NCBI GenBank assembly: GCA_945906975.1
Contig: CAMDRY010000060.1
Span: 1-11,734, forward strand
From: Bordetella parapertussis
GTDB lineage: Bacteria; Pseudomonadota; Gammaproteobacteria; Burkholderiales; SG8-39
Direction of reading: 5' to 3'
DNA length: 11,734 bases
Shown here: one piece after another, positions 5,104-11,734 of the stretch
How the letters are laid out: each line of letters opens with the position of its first letter
Position numbering within the stretch: position 1 is the stretch's first letter
Program-made: the position numbers and the translations under genes
The notes under the pieces: model-generated
The model's database searches: none
The model's input: the letters and a program-made list of their open reading frames with translations, nothing else
Told to the model about the DNA's origin: nothing

Positions 5104-6333
5104 TCAGGTTCTGTATTCAGCGTTGATCTTGACGTAATCGTAGGAGTAATCGCAGGTCCACACCGTCGCGGCGCCTGCGCCGCGCCCGAGCTCGACGCGC
5201 ACCACGATTTCAGCCGGCTTCATCACGCGCGCGCCGTCCTCTTCGCGGTAACTGGCGGCGCGGCCGCCGCAATCAATGACTTTCACGTCACCGAGGTAAA
5301 GATTGACCCGGGAGGTGTCGAGGGCGGCGATACCGGCATTGCCTATTGCCATGATGAGGCGGCCCAGATTGGGATCGGATGCGAAAAATGCCGTTTTCAC
5401 CAGCGGCGAATGGGCGATGCATTTGGCCACGACGTGGGCTTCAGCCGAACTCGCCGCACCGACAACATCAATGGTAATGAACTTGGTCGCCCCCTCGCCG
5501 TCGCGCGCAATGCATTGCGCCAGGTGCACGGCCACTTCGCTGATGGCGCGCTTGAGGGTATCGTAATCGGCGCCACCTTCTATCGCCTTGTGGGCCGCCT
5601 GGCCGGTGGCCGCGATCACGAAGGAATCGTTGGTGGATGTGTCGCCGTCAACAGTGACCCGGTTGAACGACGCATCGGCCACTTCCTTGACCAGACGCGC
5701 CAGCGCGCCCTGCGTCACCACCGCATCGGTGGCGATAAAGGCCAGCATGGTCGCCATATTCGGCTGCAGCATGCCCACCCCCTTGGCCATGCCCGTGACC
5801 GACACCTTGACCCCGCCGATCATCAGGCTGCGGGAAACCGCCTTGGCCACGGTGTCCGTGGTCATGATCGCCTGCGCCGCCGAGGCCCAATGGTCCGGGC
5901 CCGCCGCCAGGCTTGCCTTGCAGGCAGGCAGCGCCGCCTCTATGCGATCGACAGGCAGGTGCTCAAGAATGACCCCGGTCGAAAAAGGCAGCACTTCCGC
6001 CTCGGCGCAACCGATGGCATCGGCCACCGCCTTGCAGGTGCGCCGCGCTGCGGCAAGGCCCTGCTCGCCGGTGCCGCAATTGGCGTTGCCGGCATTGACA
6101 ATGATCGCGCGTATTGGCGTCCCGGCAGCCAATTGCGCACGACAGACCTGCACCGGTGCCGCGGCGAAACTGTTTTGCGTGAATACGCCGGCGACACGGC
6201 TGCCCGGAGCCAATTGCATCAGCATCAGATCGCGCCGGCCGGCTTTACGAATACCGGCTTCAGCATAACCGAGTTCCACTCCGGACACCGCCAGCAGCGC
6301 CGCCGCGTCCGGCGGCATAAGGTTCACAGCCAT
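5104..6333 (-). CDS. argJ: ArgJ, glutamate N-acetyltransferase / amino-acid acetyltransferase
   Basis: The 409-residue protein matches ArgJ over its full length. ArgJ transfers the acetyl group of N-acetylornithine to glutamate (cyclic arginine pathway), and bifunctional forms also use acetyl-CoA. The precursor cuts itself before the catalytic Thr, visible in KGVGMLQPNMATML (cleavage between Ala194 and Thr195). STG at 118-120 supplies the oxyanion-hole pair and NAGNAN lies at 80-85. DGDTSTNDS (229-237), FFASDPNLGRLIMAIG and the C terminus CDYSYDYVKINAEYRT are family hallmarks. Whether it also acts as acetylglutamate synthase cannot be decided from sequence. A GGGGTG lies eight bases before the ATG. 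A promoter is likely in the 91-base gap after secA. Confidence 0.97.
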   Translation of the reverse strand: MAVNLMPPDAAALLAVSGVELGYAEAGIRKAGRRDLMLMQLAPGSRVAGVFTQNSFAAAPVQVCRAQLAAGTPIRAIIVNAGNANCGTGEQGLAAARRTCKAVADAIGCAEAEVLPFSTGVILEHLPVDRIEAALPACKASLAAGPDHWASAAQAIMTTDTVAKAVSRSLMIGGVKVSVTGMAKGVGMLQPNMATMLAFIATDAVVTQGALARLVKEVADASFNRVTVDGDTSTNDSFVIAATGQAAHKAIEGGADYDTLKRAISEVAVHLAQCIARDGEGATKFITIDVVGAASSAEAHVVAKCIAHSPLVKTAFFASDPNLGRLIMAIGNAGIAALDTSRVNLYLGDVKVIDCGGRAASYREEDGARVMKPAEIVVRVELGRGAGAATVWTCDYSYDYVKINAEYRT

Positions 6334-6362
6334 GGCTCTAGCACCCCAGTCAGACGATGAGA

Positions 6363-6392
6363 TTTATAGGACTACCTGCAAAGCCTTGCCAG
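6363..6392 (-). promoter_or_regulatory. Possible argJ promoter
   Basis: On the minus strand CTGGCA (6392-6387), 18 bases and TATAAA (6368-6363) give 4 of 6 and 5 of 6 matches to the sigma-70 boxes. The predicted start near 6356 leaves about 22 bases before the argJ ATG, including GGGGTG. This would let the argJ-ATPase-Nudix unit be transcribed apart from secA. No strong terminator is seen between secA and argJ, so read-through is also possible. Confidence 0.4.
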
Positions 6393-6424
6393 ACCGCCGT
6401 TTCCAGCCATAACGCCGCCCCTGA

Positions 6425-9181
6425 TCAGGACAGCTTGCCGTGGCATTGCTTGTATTTTTTACCCGAACCGCAGGGGCACGGATCGTTACGCCCGACCTTG
6501 CCCATGGTGCGCTGGAAGGGCACGCCCTTGGATTGCTCATCCGCGGCCTCACCGGCCGGAGCAGCGACCGCTGCCGACTCGTCGAAGGCCGCATGCTGGT
6601 ACTGCACATTCCCGACTTGGGGCGCCAGTTCCTTCTCGGCCAGTTCGACTTCCTCCTGGCTGCGGATTTGCACCGCCATCAGAGTCTTGCTGACGTTGAG
6701 CTTGATCAACTCAAGCAATTCACCGAACAATTCAAAGGACTCACGCTTGTATTCCTGCTTCGGGTTTTTTTGCGCGTAACCGCGCAGGTGTATGCCCTGG
6801 CGCAGATGGTCCAGTGCGGACAGGTGTTCGCGCCAGTGGGTGTCGAGAGTCGAGAGCATGACAAAACGCTCGTACTGGTGCACCGCATCCCGGGGCGCCT
6901 CCTCGAGTTTTTGCCCGTAAGCACCGTTGGCCCCTTCGATCGCTCGCGCCAGAAGGTCCTCGTCGGTCAGGTCGGGCTCGGTCTCCAGCAGTTTTTTCAA
7001 CTCCAGGTGCAATTGCAATTCGGCGGCAAGCGCGGTATCAAGACCCGCGATGTCCCACTGTTCTTCCACACTCTCGGCTGGAACATGCGCGCGGAACAGG
7101 TCTTCAACCACGCCTTCACGCAGGGCCCGCACGCGCTCGGAGACATCGGTGCTCTCGAGGATCTCGTTGCGCAGCTCGTATATATGCTGGCGCTGGTCGT
7201 TTGAAACATTGTCGTATTCGAGCAGCTGCTTGCGAATGTCAAAGTTGTGCGCCTCGACCTTGCGCTGCGCACTTTCGATCGAGCGCGTAACCAGCATGTG
7301 CTCGATCGGTTCGTCTTCGGGCATTTTCAGCCGCTGCATGATGGCGTTGAGCCGTTCTCCGGCAAATATGCGCAGCAGCGGATCCTCGAGGGACAGGTAA
7401 AAACGCGACGAACCGGGGTCGCCCTGCCGGCCCGAACGGCCGCGCAGCTGGTTGTCGATGCGCCGCGATTCATGGCGCTCGGTACCGATGATGTGCAGGC
7501 CGCCGGCCTTGATCACTGTGTCGTGCAAAGCCTGCCATTCGCTCTTGAGCTGGGCAATGCGGCTTTCCTTTTCGCCGTCGCCGATATTTTCCGCGGATCG
7601 CACAAGGTCGACCTGTTTCTCGACATTGCCGCCAAGCACAATGTCGGTGCCGCGGCCCGCCATATTGGTGGCGATGGTGATCATTTTCGGCCGCCCAGCC
7701 TCGGCAATGATATGCGCCTCGCGCTCGTGCTGCTTGGCGTTGAGCACCTGGTGCGGCAAATTTTCCTTGACCAGCAGACCGGCCAGCAATTCGGACGCCT
7801 CGATCGAGGTGGTGCCAACCAGCACCGGCTGGCTGCGCTCGTAGCAGGCCTTGATGTCACGGATGATGGCGTGGTTTTTCTCGACACCGGTGCGATAAAC
7901 CTGGTCAAGCTTGTCGATGCGCACCATGTCGCGATGCGTCGGAATGACCACCGTCTCAAGGTTGTAGATTTCCTGAAACTCGTAGGCTTCGGTGTCGGCC
8001 GTGCCGGTCATGCCCGAGAGCTTCTTGTACATGCGGAAGAAGTTCTGGAAGGTGATCGAGGCAAGCGTCTGATTCTCGTTCTGGATGGCGACGTTTTCCT
8101 TCGCCTCGATGGCCTGGTGCAGGCCGTCGGACCAGCGCCGCCCGGCCATCAGCCGGCCGGTGAACTCGTCGACGATAACCACTTCGCCGTTTTGCACGAC
8201 GTAGTGCCGGTCGCGGAAAAACAGGTGCTGCGCGCGCAGCGCCGCGTACAGGTGGTGCATCAAATTGATGTTGGCCGGCTCGTAAAGACTGCGCCCCTCG
8301 GGCAGCAGACCCACGCGCGCGAGCAGTTCCTCGGCGTGCTCATGGCCTTTTTCAGACAGCATCACCGTGTGGGCTTTTTCATCGACGCTGAAGTCCCCCT
8401 CTGGCTCGGGCTCGCCCGGCTTGGGTTCGGTCGCCATGCGCTTCAACAAGGGCGCCACTTCGTTCATGCGGTAATAGAGCTCGGTGCGATCATCTGCCTG
8501 GCCGGAGATGATCAACGGCGTGCGCGCCTCGTCGATCAGGATCGAATCGACCTCGTCGACAATGGCGTAGTTGAGCTTCTTCTGAAAACGGTTGGCGACC
8601 TGCATCGCCATGTTGTCGCGCAGATAATCGAAACCAAATTCGTTGTTGGTACCAACGGTGATGTCCGCAGCGTAAGCGGCGTGTTTGTCCTCCTGCGCCA
8701 TCTGCGACAGGATCACCCCGACCGACAGGTCGAGGAAACGGTAGAGCCTGCCCATCCATTCGGCGTCGCGACTGGCGAGGTAGTCGTTCACCGTGACAAT
8801 ATGCACACCGTTGCCGGTGAGCGCGTTCAGGTATGCGGGCAACGTCGCGACCAGCGTCTTGCCCTCGCCGGTACGCATTTCGGCGATCTTGCCATCATGC
8901 AACACCATGCCGCCTATCAACTGCACGTCGAAGTGACGCATGTTGAGGACACGCTTTCCCGCCTCGCGCACAACAGCAAAGGCCTCGGGCAGGATGTCAT
9001 CGAGACTTTCACCGCCGGCGACGCGCGCCTTGAACGCCGCAGTTTTTGCGATCAGATCGGCGTCCGGGAGCGCCGCCATCAAAGGCTCAAGCGCGTTGAT
9101 GGCCGCTACCTTGCGGGCGTATTGCTTGACCAGGCGGTCGTTGCGGCTACCGAAAACCGACTTGAGGATGCGGGAAATCAT
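6425..9181 (-). CDS. secA: SecA, preprotein translocase ATPase
   Basis: The 918-residue protein is full length for proteobacterial SecA, the cytosolic and membrane-associated motor that drives preproteins through SecYEG. The N terminus [15 protein letters not shown] fits the family. Walker A is MRTGEGKT (102-109) and the DEVD box is at 209-212, followed by [18 protein letters not shown]2 carries [16 protein letters not shown] (504-519) and [17 protein letters not shown] (574-590). The C terminus ends in the zinc and SecB-binding motif [14 protein letters not shown] (Cys902, Cys904, Cys913, His914). An acidic proline-rich stretch [13 protein letters not shown] lies at 251-263 in the preprotein cross-linking region. 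No Shine-Dalgarno sequence precedes the ATG; the leader is pyrimidine-rich instead. A 20-bp palindrome lies about 40 bases upstream. Confidence 0.99.
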   Translation of the reverse strand: MISRILKSVFGSRNDRLVKQYARKVAAINALEPLMAALPDADLIAKTAAFKARVAGGESLDDILPEAFAVVREAGKRVLNMRHFDVQLIGGMVLHDGKIAEMRTGEGKTLVATLPAYLNALTGNGVHIVTVNDYLASRDAEWMGRLYRFLDLSVGVILSQMAQEDKHAAYAADITVGTNNEFGFDYLRDNMAMQVANRFQKKLNYAIVDEVDSILIDEARTPLIISGQADDRTELYYRMNEVAPLLKRMATEPKPGEPEPEGDFSVDEKAHTVMLSEKGHEHAEELLARVGLLPEGRSLYEPANINLMHHLYAALRAQHLFFRDRHYVVQNGEVVIVDEFTGRLMAGRRWSDGLHQAIEAKENVAIQNENQTLASITFQNFFRMYKKLSGMTGTADTEAYEFQEIYNLETVVIPTHRDMVRIDKLDQVYRTGVEKNHAIIRDIKACYERSQPVLVGTTSIEASELLAGLLVKENLPHQVLNAKQHEREAHIIAEAGRPKMITIATNMAGRGTDIVLGGNVEKQVDLVRSAENIGDGEKESRIAQLKSEWQALHDTVIKAGGLHIIGTERHESRRIDNQLRGRSGRQGDPGSSRFYLSLEDPLLRIFAGERLNAIMQRLKMPEDEPIEHMLVTRSIESAQRKVEAHNFDIRKQLLEYDNVSNDQRQHIYELRNEILESTDVSERVRALREGVVEDLFRAHVPAESVEEQWDIAGLDTALAAELQLHLELKKLLETEPDLTDEDLLARAIEGANGAYGQKLEEAPRDAVHQYERFVMLSTLDTHWREHLSALDHLRQGIHLRGYAQKNPKQEYKRESFELFGELLELIKLNVSKTLMAVQIRSQEEVELAEKELAPQVGNVQYQHAAFDESAAVAAPAGEAADEQSKGVPFQRTMGKVGRNDPCPCGSGKKYKQCHGKLS

Positions 9182-9214
9182 CGAGGAGGGAGAGAAAACC
9201 TGCGAAAAGCGGAG

Positions 9215-9249
9215 ATTTTAGCACGCCGAACGGCGTGCTTCCCCGTCAA
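9215..9249 (-). promoter_or_regulatory. Candidate secA promoter/operator with a 20-bp palindrome
   Basis: AGCACGCCG-aa-CGGCGTGCT (9220-9239) is a perfect inverted repeat with 9-bp arms. Read towards secA it abuts TAAAAT (9220-9215), a 5-of-6 match to the -10 box. TTGACG (9249-9244) lies on its far side, 23 bases from the -10, which is too long a spacing for standard sigma-70 use. It may be an operator or a hairpin in the secA leader. It lacks a T-tract in either direction, so I do not call it a terminator. Position and symmetry are seen; function is inference. Confidence 0.5.
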
Positions 9250-9298
9250 AGGATGGAGGCGGGAGATCCAGATTGAAAATCCGGGGACAAGCCCGATT

Positions 9299-9337
9299 AA
9301 GCGTCTGGAACAAGCCCCTGGAGCAGGCCCCTGAAGG
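9299..9337. repeat. Degenerate 13-bp tandem repeat (three units)
   Basis: AAGCGTCTGGAAC, AAGCCCCTGGAGC and AGGCCCCTGAAGG follow each other directly between the M23 peptidase gene and secA. The units agree at most positions. No function is evident. Confidence 0.55.
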
Positions 9338-9394
9338 CCGGTTGGCAAACCCCGCTGTTCCGGGGCAGGGACACCGCGGGCCGCTGGCGCAAAA

Positions 9395-10330
9395 CTATTT
9401 TTTTGCCGCTACGGTGGCCTGTTGCAGGAAACGCGCCGGGTTCTGCGCCACGCCCTTGAAACGCACTTCAAAATGCAGGTGAGCGCCGGTCGAACGACCG
9501 GTGTTGCCGACCTCGGCTATTTTCTTGCCGCGCTGAATCAGGTCGCCCGCCTTGACCAACAAACGCGACGCATGGGCGTAACGCGTGGTGAAATCGTTGC
9601 CGTGATCAATCTCGATCAAGTTGCCATATTGCGGGTGCATTTCGGCAAACACCACCACGCCGCCGGCGGCCGAATAAATCGGCGTGCCGACATCGGCGAT
9701 GAAGTCGACGCCCTCGTGCATGGCGTTCATGCCGGTGAAAGGGTCGGGGCGCCAGCCAAAGCTTGACGCATTGTATGTGCCGTTCACCGGCTGCACCGTC
9801 GGCATCAGCTTTTTCTTGATTTGCGCGTCAAACAACTGCGATTCGAGCACATCGAGATGGTCGGTGCGGTTTTCCATGTGCCGCGAGAGCAAGCTGAGCT
9901 GGCGGCTGAACTCGTCGACCGAAAAGCTGTGGGCCGGGGTGCTCGAAGGCAGGGCACCGCCGCGGCCGGGTTGCTCGTTAAAGCGGAATTCCTGCGGTTT
10001 CATCCCTGAAAGGGCCGACAGCCGCTCACCCAAAGCATCGAGGCGCATCAACTGCGCCTGCATCTGCCCGAGTTTGACCGCCATGGCGTTGAGGTTCTCG
10101 CGCACGAAACTCTGTTCCTTTTCTTTCTCCTTGTGCTGCGCATCGAGCAGGAGCGTTTCAAGAAACGGCAGTTTGATCTCTGCGGCGTGGCGGAAACCGA
10201 AATACGCGAGACTCGCCGACAAGGCGAACATCACAAAAACCAGTGCGCCAACGGCCATAACGACATCGCGCAAAGTCAGTGTCAACGACTTTGCCGTTGC
10301 CAGCCGGTTTGAAACCAGAATAATATGCAT
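9395..10330 (-). CDS. Membrane-anchored M23-family (LytM) peptidoglycan endopeptidase
   Basis: The product has 311 residues from ATG at 10330. An ATG at 10357 would add nine residues, but AGAGGGAAG (10342-10334) sits at the right distance only for the inner start, and MHIILVSNRLATAKSLTL is a usual opening. Numbering below is from the inner start. One transmembrane helix spans about residues 23-45 (VVMAVGALVFVMFALSASLA). A charged coiled-coil stretch covers about 60-107. The C-terminal M23 domain lies at about 190-302. The zinc ligands HEGVD (His205, Asp209) and HLHFEV (His286) are present, as are YAHAS (His253) and HLH His284, so the enzyme looks catalytically competent rather than a degenerate LytM regulator. 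It should act in the periplasm on stem-peptide crosslinks. It is divergent from dciA, with 25 bases between the start codons, and lies upstream of secA, a common betaproteobacterial arrangement. Confidence 0.92.
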   Translation of the reverse strand: MHIILVSNRLATAKSLTLTLRDVVMAVGALVFVMFALSASLAYFGFRHAAEIKLPFLETLLLDAQHKEKEKEQSFVRENLNAMAVKLGQMQAQLMRLDALGERLSALSGMKPQEFRFNEQPGRGGALPSSTPAHSFSVDEFSRQLSLLSRHMENRTDHLDVLESQLFDAQIKKKLMPTVQPVNGTYNASSFGWRPDPFTGMNAMHEGVDFIADVGTPIYSAAGGVVVFAEMHPQYGNLIEIDHGNDFTTRYAHASRLLVKAGDLIQRGKKIAEVGNTGRSTGAHLHFEVRFKGVAQNPARFLQQATVAAKK

Positions 10331-10333
10331 GTG

Positions 10334-10342
10334 CTTCCCTCT
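10334..10342 (-). promoter_or_regulatory. Ribosome binding site choosing the M23 peptidase start
   Basis: AGAGGGAAG on the minus strand lies three bases before the ATG at 10330 (core GAGG about eight bases before). The upstream ATG at 10357 has no such site. This decides for the shorter protein. Confidence 0.6.
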
Positions 10343-10355
10343 AACGGCTTTCGCC

Positions 10356-10652
10356 ATGCAATCGCGTCAAATTAGTGCTTACCTGGACAGCGCCGAAGGT
10401 ATCGGCTCATTGATGCTGCAGGCAGCCCGTCTTCTCGAACTTCGGCGGCAATTAGCTGAAATCTTGCCGAAGCCACTCGCAAAATTCTGCGAGATTGCCA
10501 ACTATAAGCAGGGAAAAGTCGTTATTTTTGCCGAAAATGGCGCTGTTGCCGCCAAGTTGGCCCATTATCGTCCAAAGCTGATCAGCGCATTTACCGGACG
10601 GGGGATTGAGGTTACCGCAATCGAGGTTAGCGTGCAAGTCAGGCAAGCTTAG
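10356..10652 (+). CDS. dciA: DciA (DUF721) family replicative helicase loader
   Basis: The 98-residue protein opens MQSRQISAYLDSAEGIGSLM. It continues ELRRQLAEILPKPLAKFCEI and ANYKQGKVVIFAENGAVAAK, then LAHYRPKLISAFTGRGIEVTAIEVSVQV. This is the compact KH-like fold of the DUF721 family with little of the variable C-terminal tail. DciA helps load the DnaB helicase at replication initiation in bacteria that lack DnaC. Its place between lpxC and secA is typical of betaproteobacteria. The start ATG shares CATG with a possible upstream ATG of the divergent M23 gene. No good Shine-Dalgarno sequence is visible. Its promoter must lie inside the 5' end of the M23 gene. Confidence 0.87.
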   Translation: MQSRQISAYLDSAEGIGSLMLQAARLLELRRQLAEILPKPLAKFCEIANYKQGKVVIFAENGAVAAKLAHYRPKLISAFTGRGIEVTAIEVSVQVRQA

Positions 10653-10675
10653 GGAAATTCAGGGGCATAGGGCGC

Positions 10676-10733
10676 TTTCCACCTTTCCACCTTCCCAAGT
10701 ATGGCCCAAACTCGTAACAGGGTCGTAACAGGC
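10676..10733. repeat. Two short tandem duplications between convergent genes
   Basis: TTTCCACC occurs twice in tandem (10676-10691). Further on, TCGTAACAGGG and TCGTAACAGGC (10712-10733) form an 11-bp tandem pair. They fill the 91-base gap between dciA and the small membrane gene. No GC-rich hairpin with a T-tract, as a terminator would have, was found here. Confidence 0.6.
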
Positions 10734-10743
10734 TCAGGCCAAT

Positions 10744-10929
10744 CTAGACGAGCACGAAGACCCGCTCCAAAGCCATCAAAGCCAGCACACCCAGCACGGC
10801 AAATACCGCGAACTGAAAGACACGAAAGGCGAAACGCAGGTATTTGCGATCACGGGTGAACAACCACATCAGCAAGGATGCGCACAGTGCGATCATCACC
10901 AGCACCGCTACCAGACGCAACATCAGCAT
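10744..10929 (-). CDS. Small two-helix membrane protein of unknown function
   Basis: The 61-residue protein is nearly all membrane: helix one covers about residues 4-24 (LRLVAVLVMIALCASLLMWL), a positively charged turn TRDRKYLRFAFR follows, and helix two covers about 38-56. By the positive-inside rule the turn faces the cytoplasm, so both ends would be outside. Small proteins with this FTRDRxYLRF turn are familiar beside lpxC in betaproteobacteria, but I know of no assigned function. It starts 28 bases after lpxC, and cotranscription is likely. ATG codons at 10929 and 10923 are both possible starts; neither has a strong Shine-Dalgarno sequence. Confidence 0.75.
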   Translation of the reverse strand: MLMLRLVAVLVMIALCASLLMWLFTRDRKYLRFAFRVFQFAVFAVLGVLALMALERVFVLV

Positions 10930-10957
10930 GGGATTGCCCGACGCTCAGCCTAGCCGC

Positions 10958-11734
10958 TCAGGCCGGTTGGGCGAGCAGACGGGTCAGTGCAGCCGGCGCG
11001 TCTTCGGCGCGCTCATAACTGACGAACTCCCAGGCGTCGGCGTGGGCGAAAAGCTCACGCAGCAACTGGTTGTTCAGGGCGTGACCGGATTTATGGGCTG
11101 AAAATGCGCCCACCAGCGGATGTCCCGCAAGATACAGATCGCCGATGGCGTCGAGCAATTTATGCTTTACAAACTCATCGGCGTAGCGCAGGCCGTCGCT
11201 GTTGAGCACGCGAAATTCATCCATGACGATCGCGTTCTCCAGACTGCCCCCCAGCGCAAGACCGTTGGAGCGCAGGTTTTCCACATCGTGCATAAAACCG
11301 AAGGTGCGCGCCCGCGCCACTTCCTTGGCATACGAGGTTTGGGCAAAATCAATCGTCGCCGACTGCGCCGATTTATCCAGCACCGGATGATCGAAAACGA
11401 TGGAAAAAGACAGCTTGAAGCCGGCAAAAGGTTCCAATTTCGCCCACTTGTCGCCATCGCGCACCTCCACCGCCTTCTTGATGCGGATGTAGCGCTTGGC
11501 AACCGGCTGCTCTTCAATGCCCGCCGACTGGATGAGGAACACAAAGGGCGACGCGCTGCCGTCCATGATCGGCACTTCGGCGCCCGACAAATCGACATAG
11601 GCATTGTCGATACCCAGTCCGGCCAGCGCCGACATGAGATGTTCGACCGTGGCCACCTTGGAACCATTTTCTTCCAGGGTGCTGCACAGGCGGGTTTCGG
11701 TGACGCTGTGCGCCTGCGCGCGAATGTCCACCGG
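10958..11734 (-). CDS. lpxC: LpxC, UDP-3-O-acyl-N-acetylglucosamine deacetylase (5' end outside the window)
   Basis: The last 258 codons are present; by alignment from memory with E. coli LpxC about 47 N-terminal residues are missing past the right edge. LpxC is the zinc amidase that commits UDP-acyl-GlcNAc to lipid A synthesis in the cytoplasm. Visible zinc ligands are the His of TVEHLMSAL (equivalent to His79), and the His and Asp of [10 protein letters not shown] (His238, Asp242). The catalytic Glu78 and the His of [10 protein letters not shown] (His265) are also present. [14 protein letters not shown] and [11 protein letters not shown] are further hallmarks. The frame is intact to the TGA. 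It is followed by the small membrane protein gene. Confidence 0.97.
   Translation of the reverse strand, partial: PVDIRAQAHSVTETRLCSTLEENGSKVATVEHLMSALAGLGIDNAYVDLSGAEVPIMDGSASPFVFLIQSAGIEEQPVAKRYIRIKKAVEVRDGDKWAKLEPFAGFKLSFSIVFDHPVLDKSAQSATIDFAQTSYAKEVARARTFGFMHDVENLRSNGLALGGSLENAIVMDEFRVLNSDGLRYADEFVKHKLLDAIGDLYLAGHPLVGAFSAHKSGHALNNQLLRELFAHADAWEFVSYERAEDAPAALTRLLAQPA

Noticed and set aside
9220..9239. The secA palindrome as an intrinsic terminator
   Set aside because: The loop would be two bases and no T-tract follows in either direction; it fits an operator or leader element better.
7247..9334. A 695-codon open frame on the plus strand opposite secA, and similar long frames at 5071-6360 and 3162-4223
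   Set aside because: They lie antisense to secA, argJ and the Nudix-ThiE gene, whose proteins are unmistakable. Such frames arise from GC-rich codon bias, and their translations show no family motif.
9350..9365. CCCCG-ctgttc-CGGGG as the terminator of the M23 gene
   Set aside because: It has a five-base-pair stem with only three T residues after it on the minus strand, too weak to call.
9684..10652. A 322-codon plus-strand frame running into dciA
   Set aside because: Only the last 98 codons (from 10356) resemble DciA; the earlier part is the antisense of the M23 peptidase gene.
1..11734. CRISPR array, tRNA, rRNA or riboswitch
   Set aside because: No regular spaced repeats, cloverleaf-like sequence or known aptamer pattern was found on either strand by eye.

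Overview
The window reads as betaproteobacterial chromosome. It joins a conserved core gene block (about 2945-11734) to a small accessory segment (about 1-2770). The gene order lpxC, small membrane protein, M23 peptidase with divergent dciA, secA, argJ, DUF815-type ATPase, Nudix-ThiE fusion and convergent yacG, together with the protein sequences, is the order I know from betaproteobacteria. I cannot place the organism at family or genus level. No RNA gene, CRISPR array, complete insertion sequence or replication origin is visible.

The core block is read mostly on the minus strand. From the right edge it holds the 3' part of lpxC (lipid A synthesis), a 61-residue two-helix membrane protein, dciA on the plus strand (DUF721, replicative helicase loader), a membrane-anchored M23 endopeptidase with intact zinc ligands, and full-length secA (preprotein translocase motor). 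These are followed by argJ (arginine synthesis), a DUF815 AAA+ ATPase, and a Nudix hydrolase fused to a ThiE-like domain. argJ, the ATPase and the Nudix-ThiE gene are packed with an 8-nt gap and an ATGA overlap, so they look like one transcription unit. yacG faces them, and the convergent junction holds heptanucleotide repeats and a 12-bp inverted repeat.

The accessory segment is all on the minus strand and rich in toxin-antitoxin genes. It contains a detached 3' piece of a higA gene, a class II self-inhibited Fic protein, a truncated radC tail lacking a metal ligand, an intact higBA pair with a clear operator palindrome, an intact Phd/YefM antitoxin, and its PIN toxin partner broken by an amber codon near the start. 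The piece of higA and the end of the intact higA form imperfect 125-bp direct repeats (about 86% identical by hand count) on both sides of fic, radC' and most of higBA. This looks like a decaying patchwork of mobile or defence-type genes beside yacG, where coaE and zapD are commonly found in relatives.

I see no convincing new biological system. The points most worth following are the toxin-dead/antitoxin-alive PIN module, the repeat-flanked fic/radC'/higBA block, the substituted ThiE-like domain, and the palindrome plus pyrimidine-rich leader before secA.
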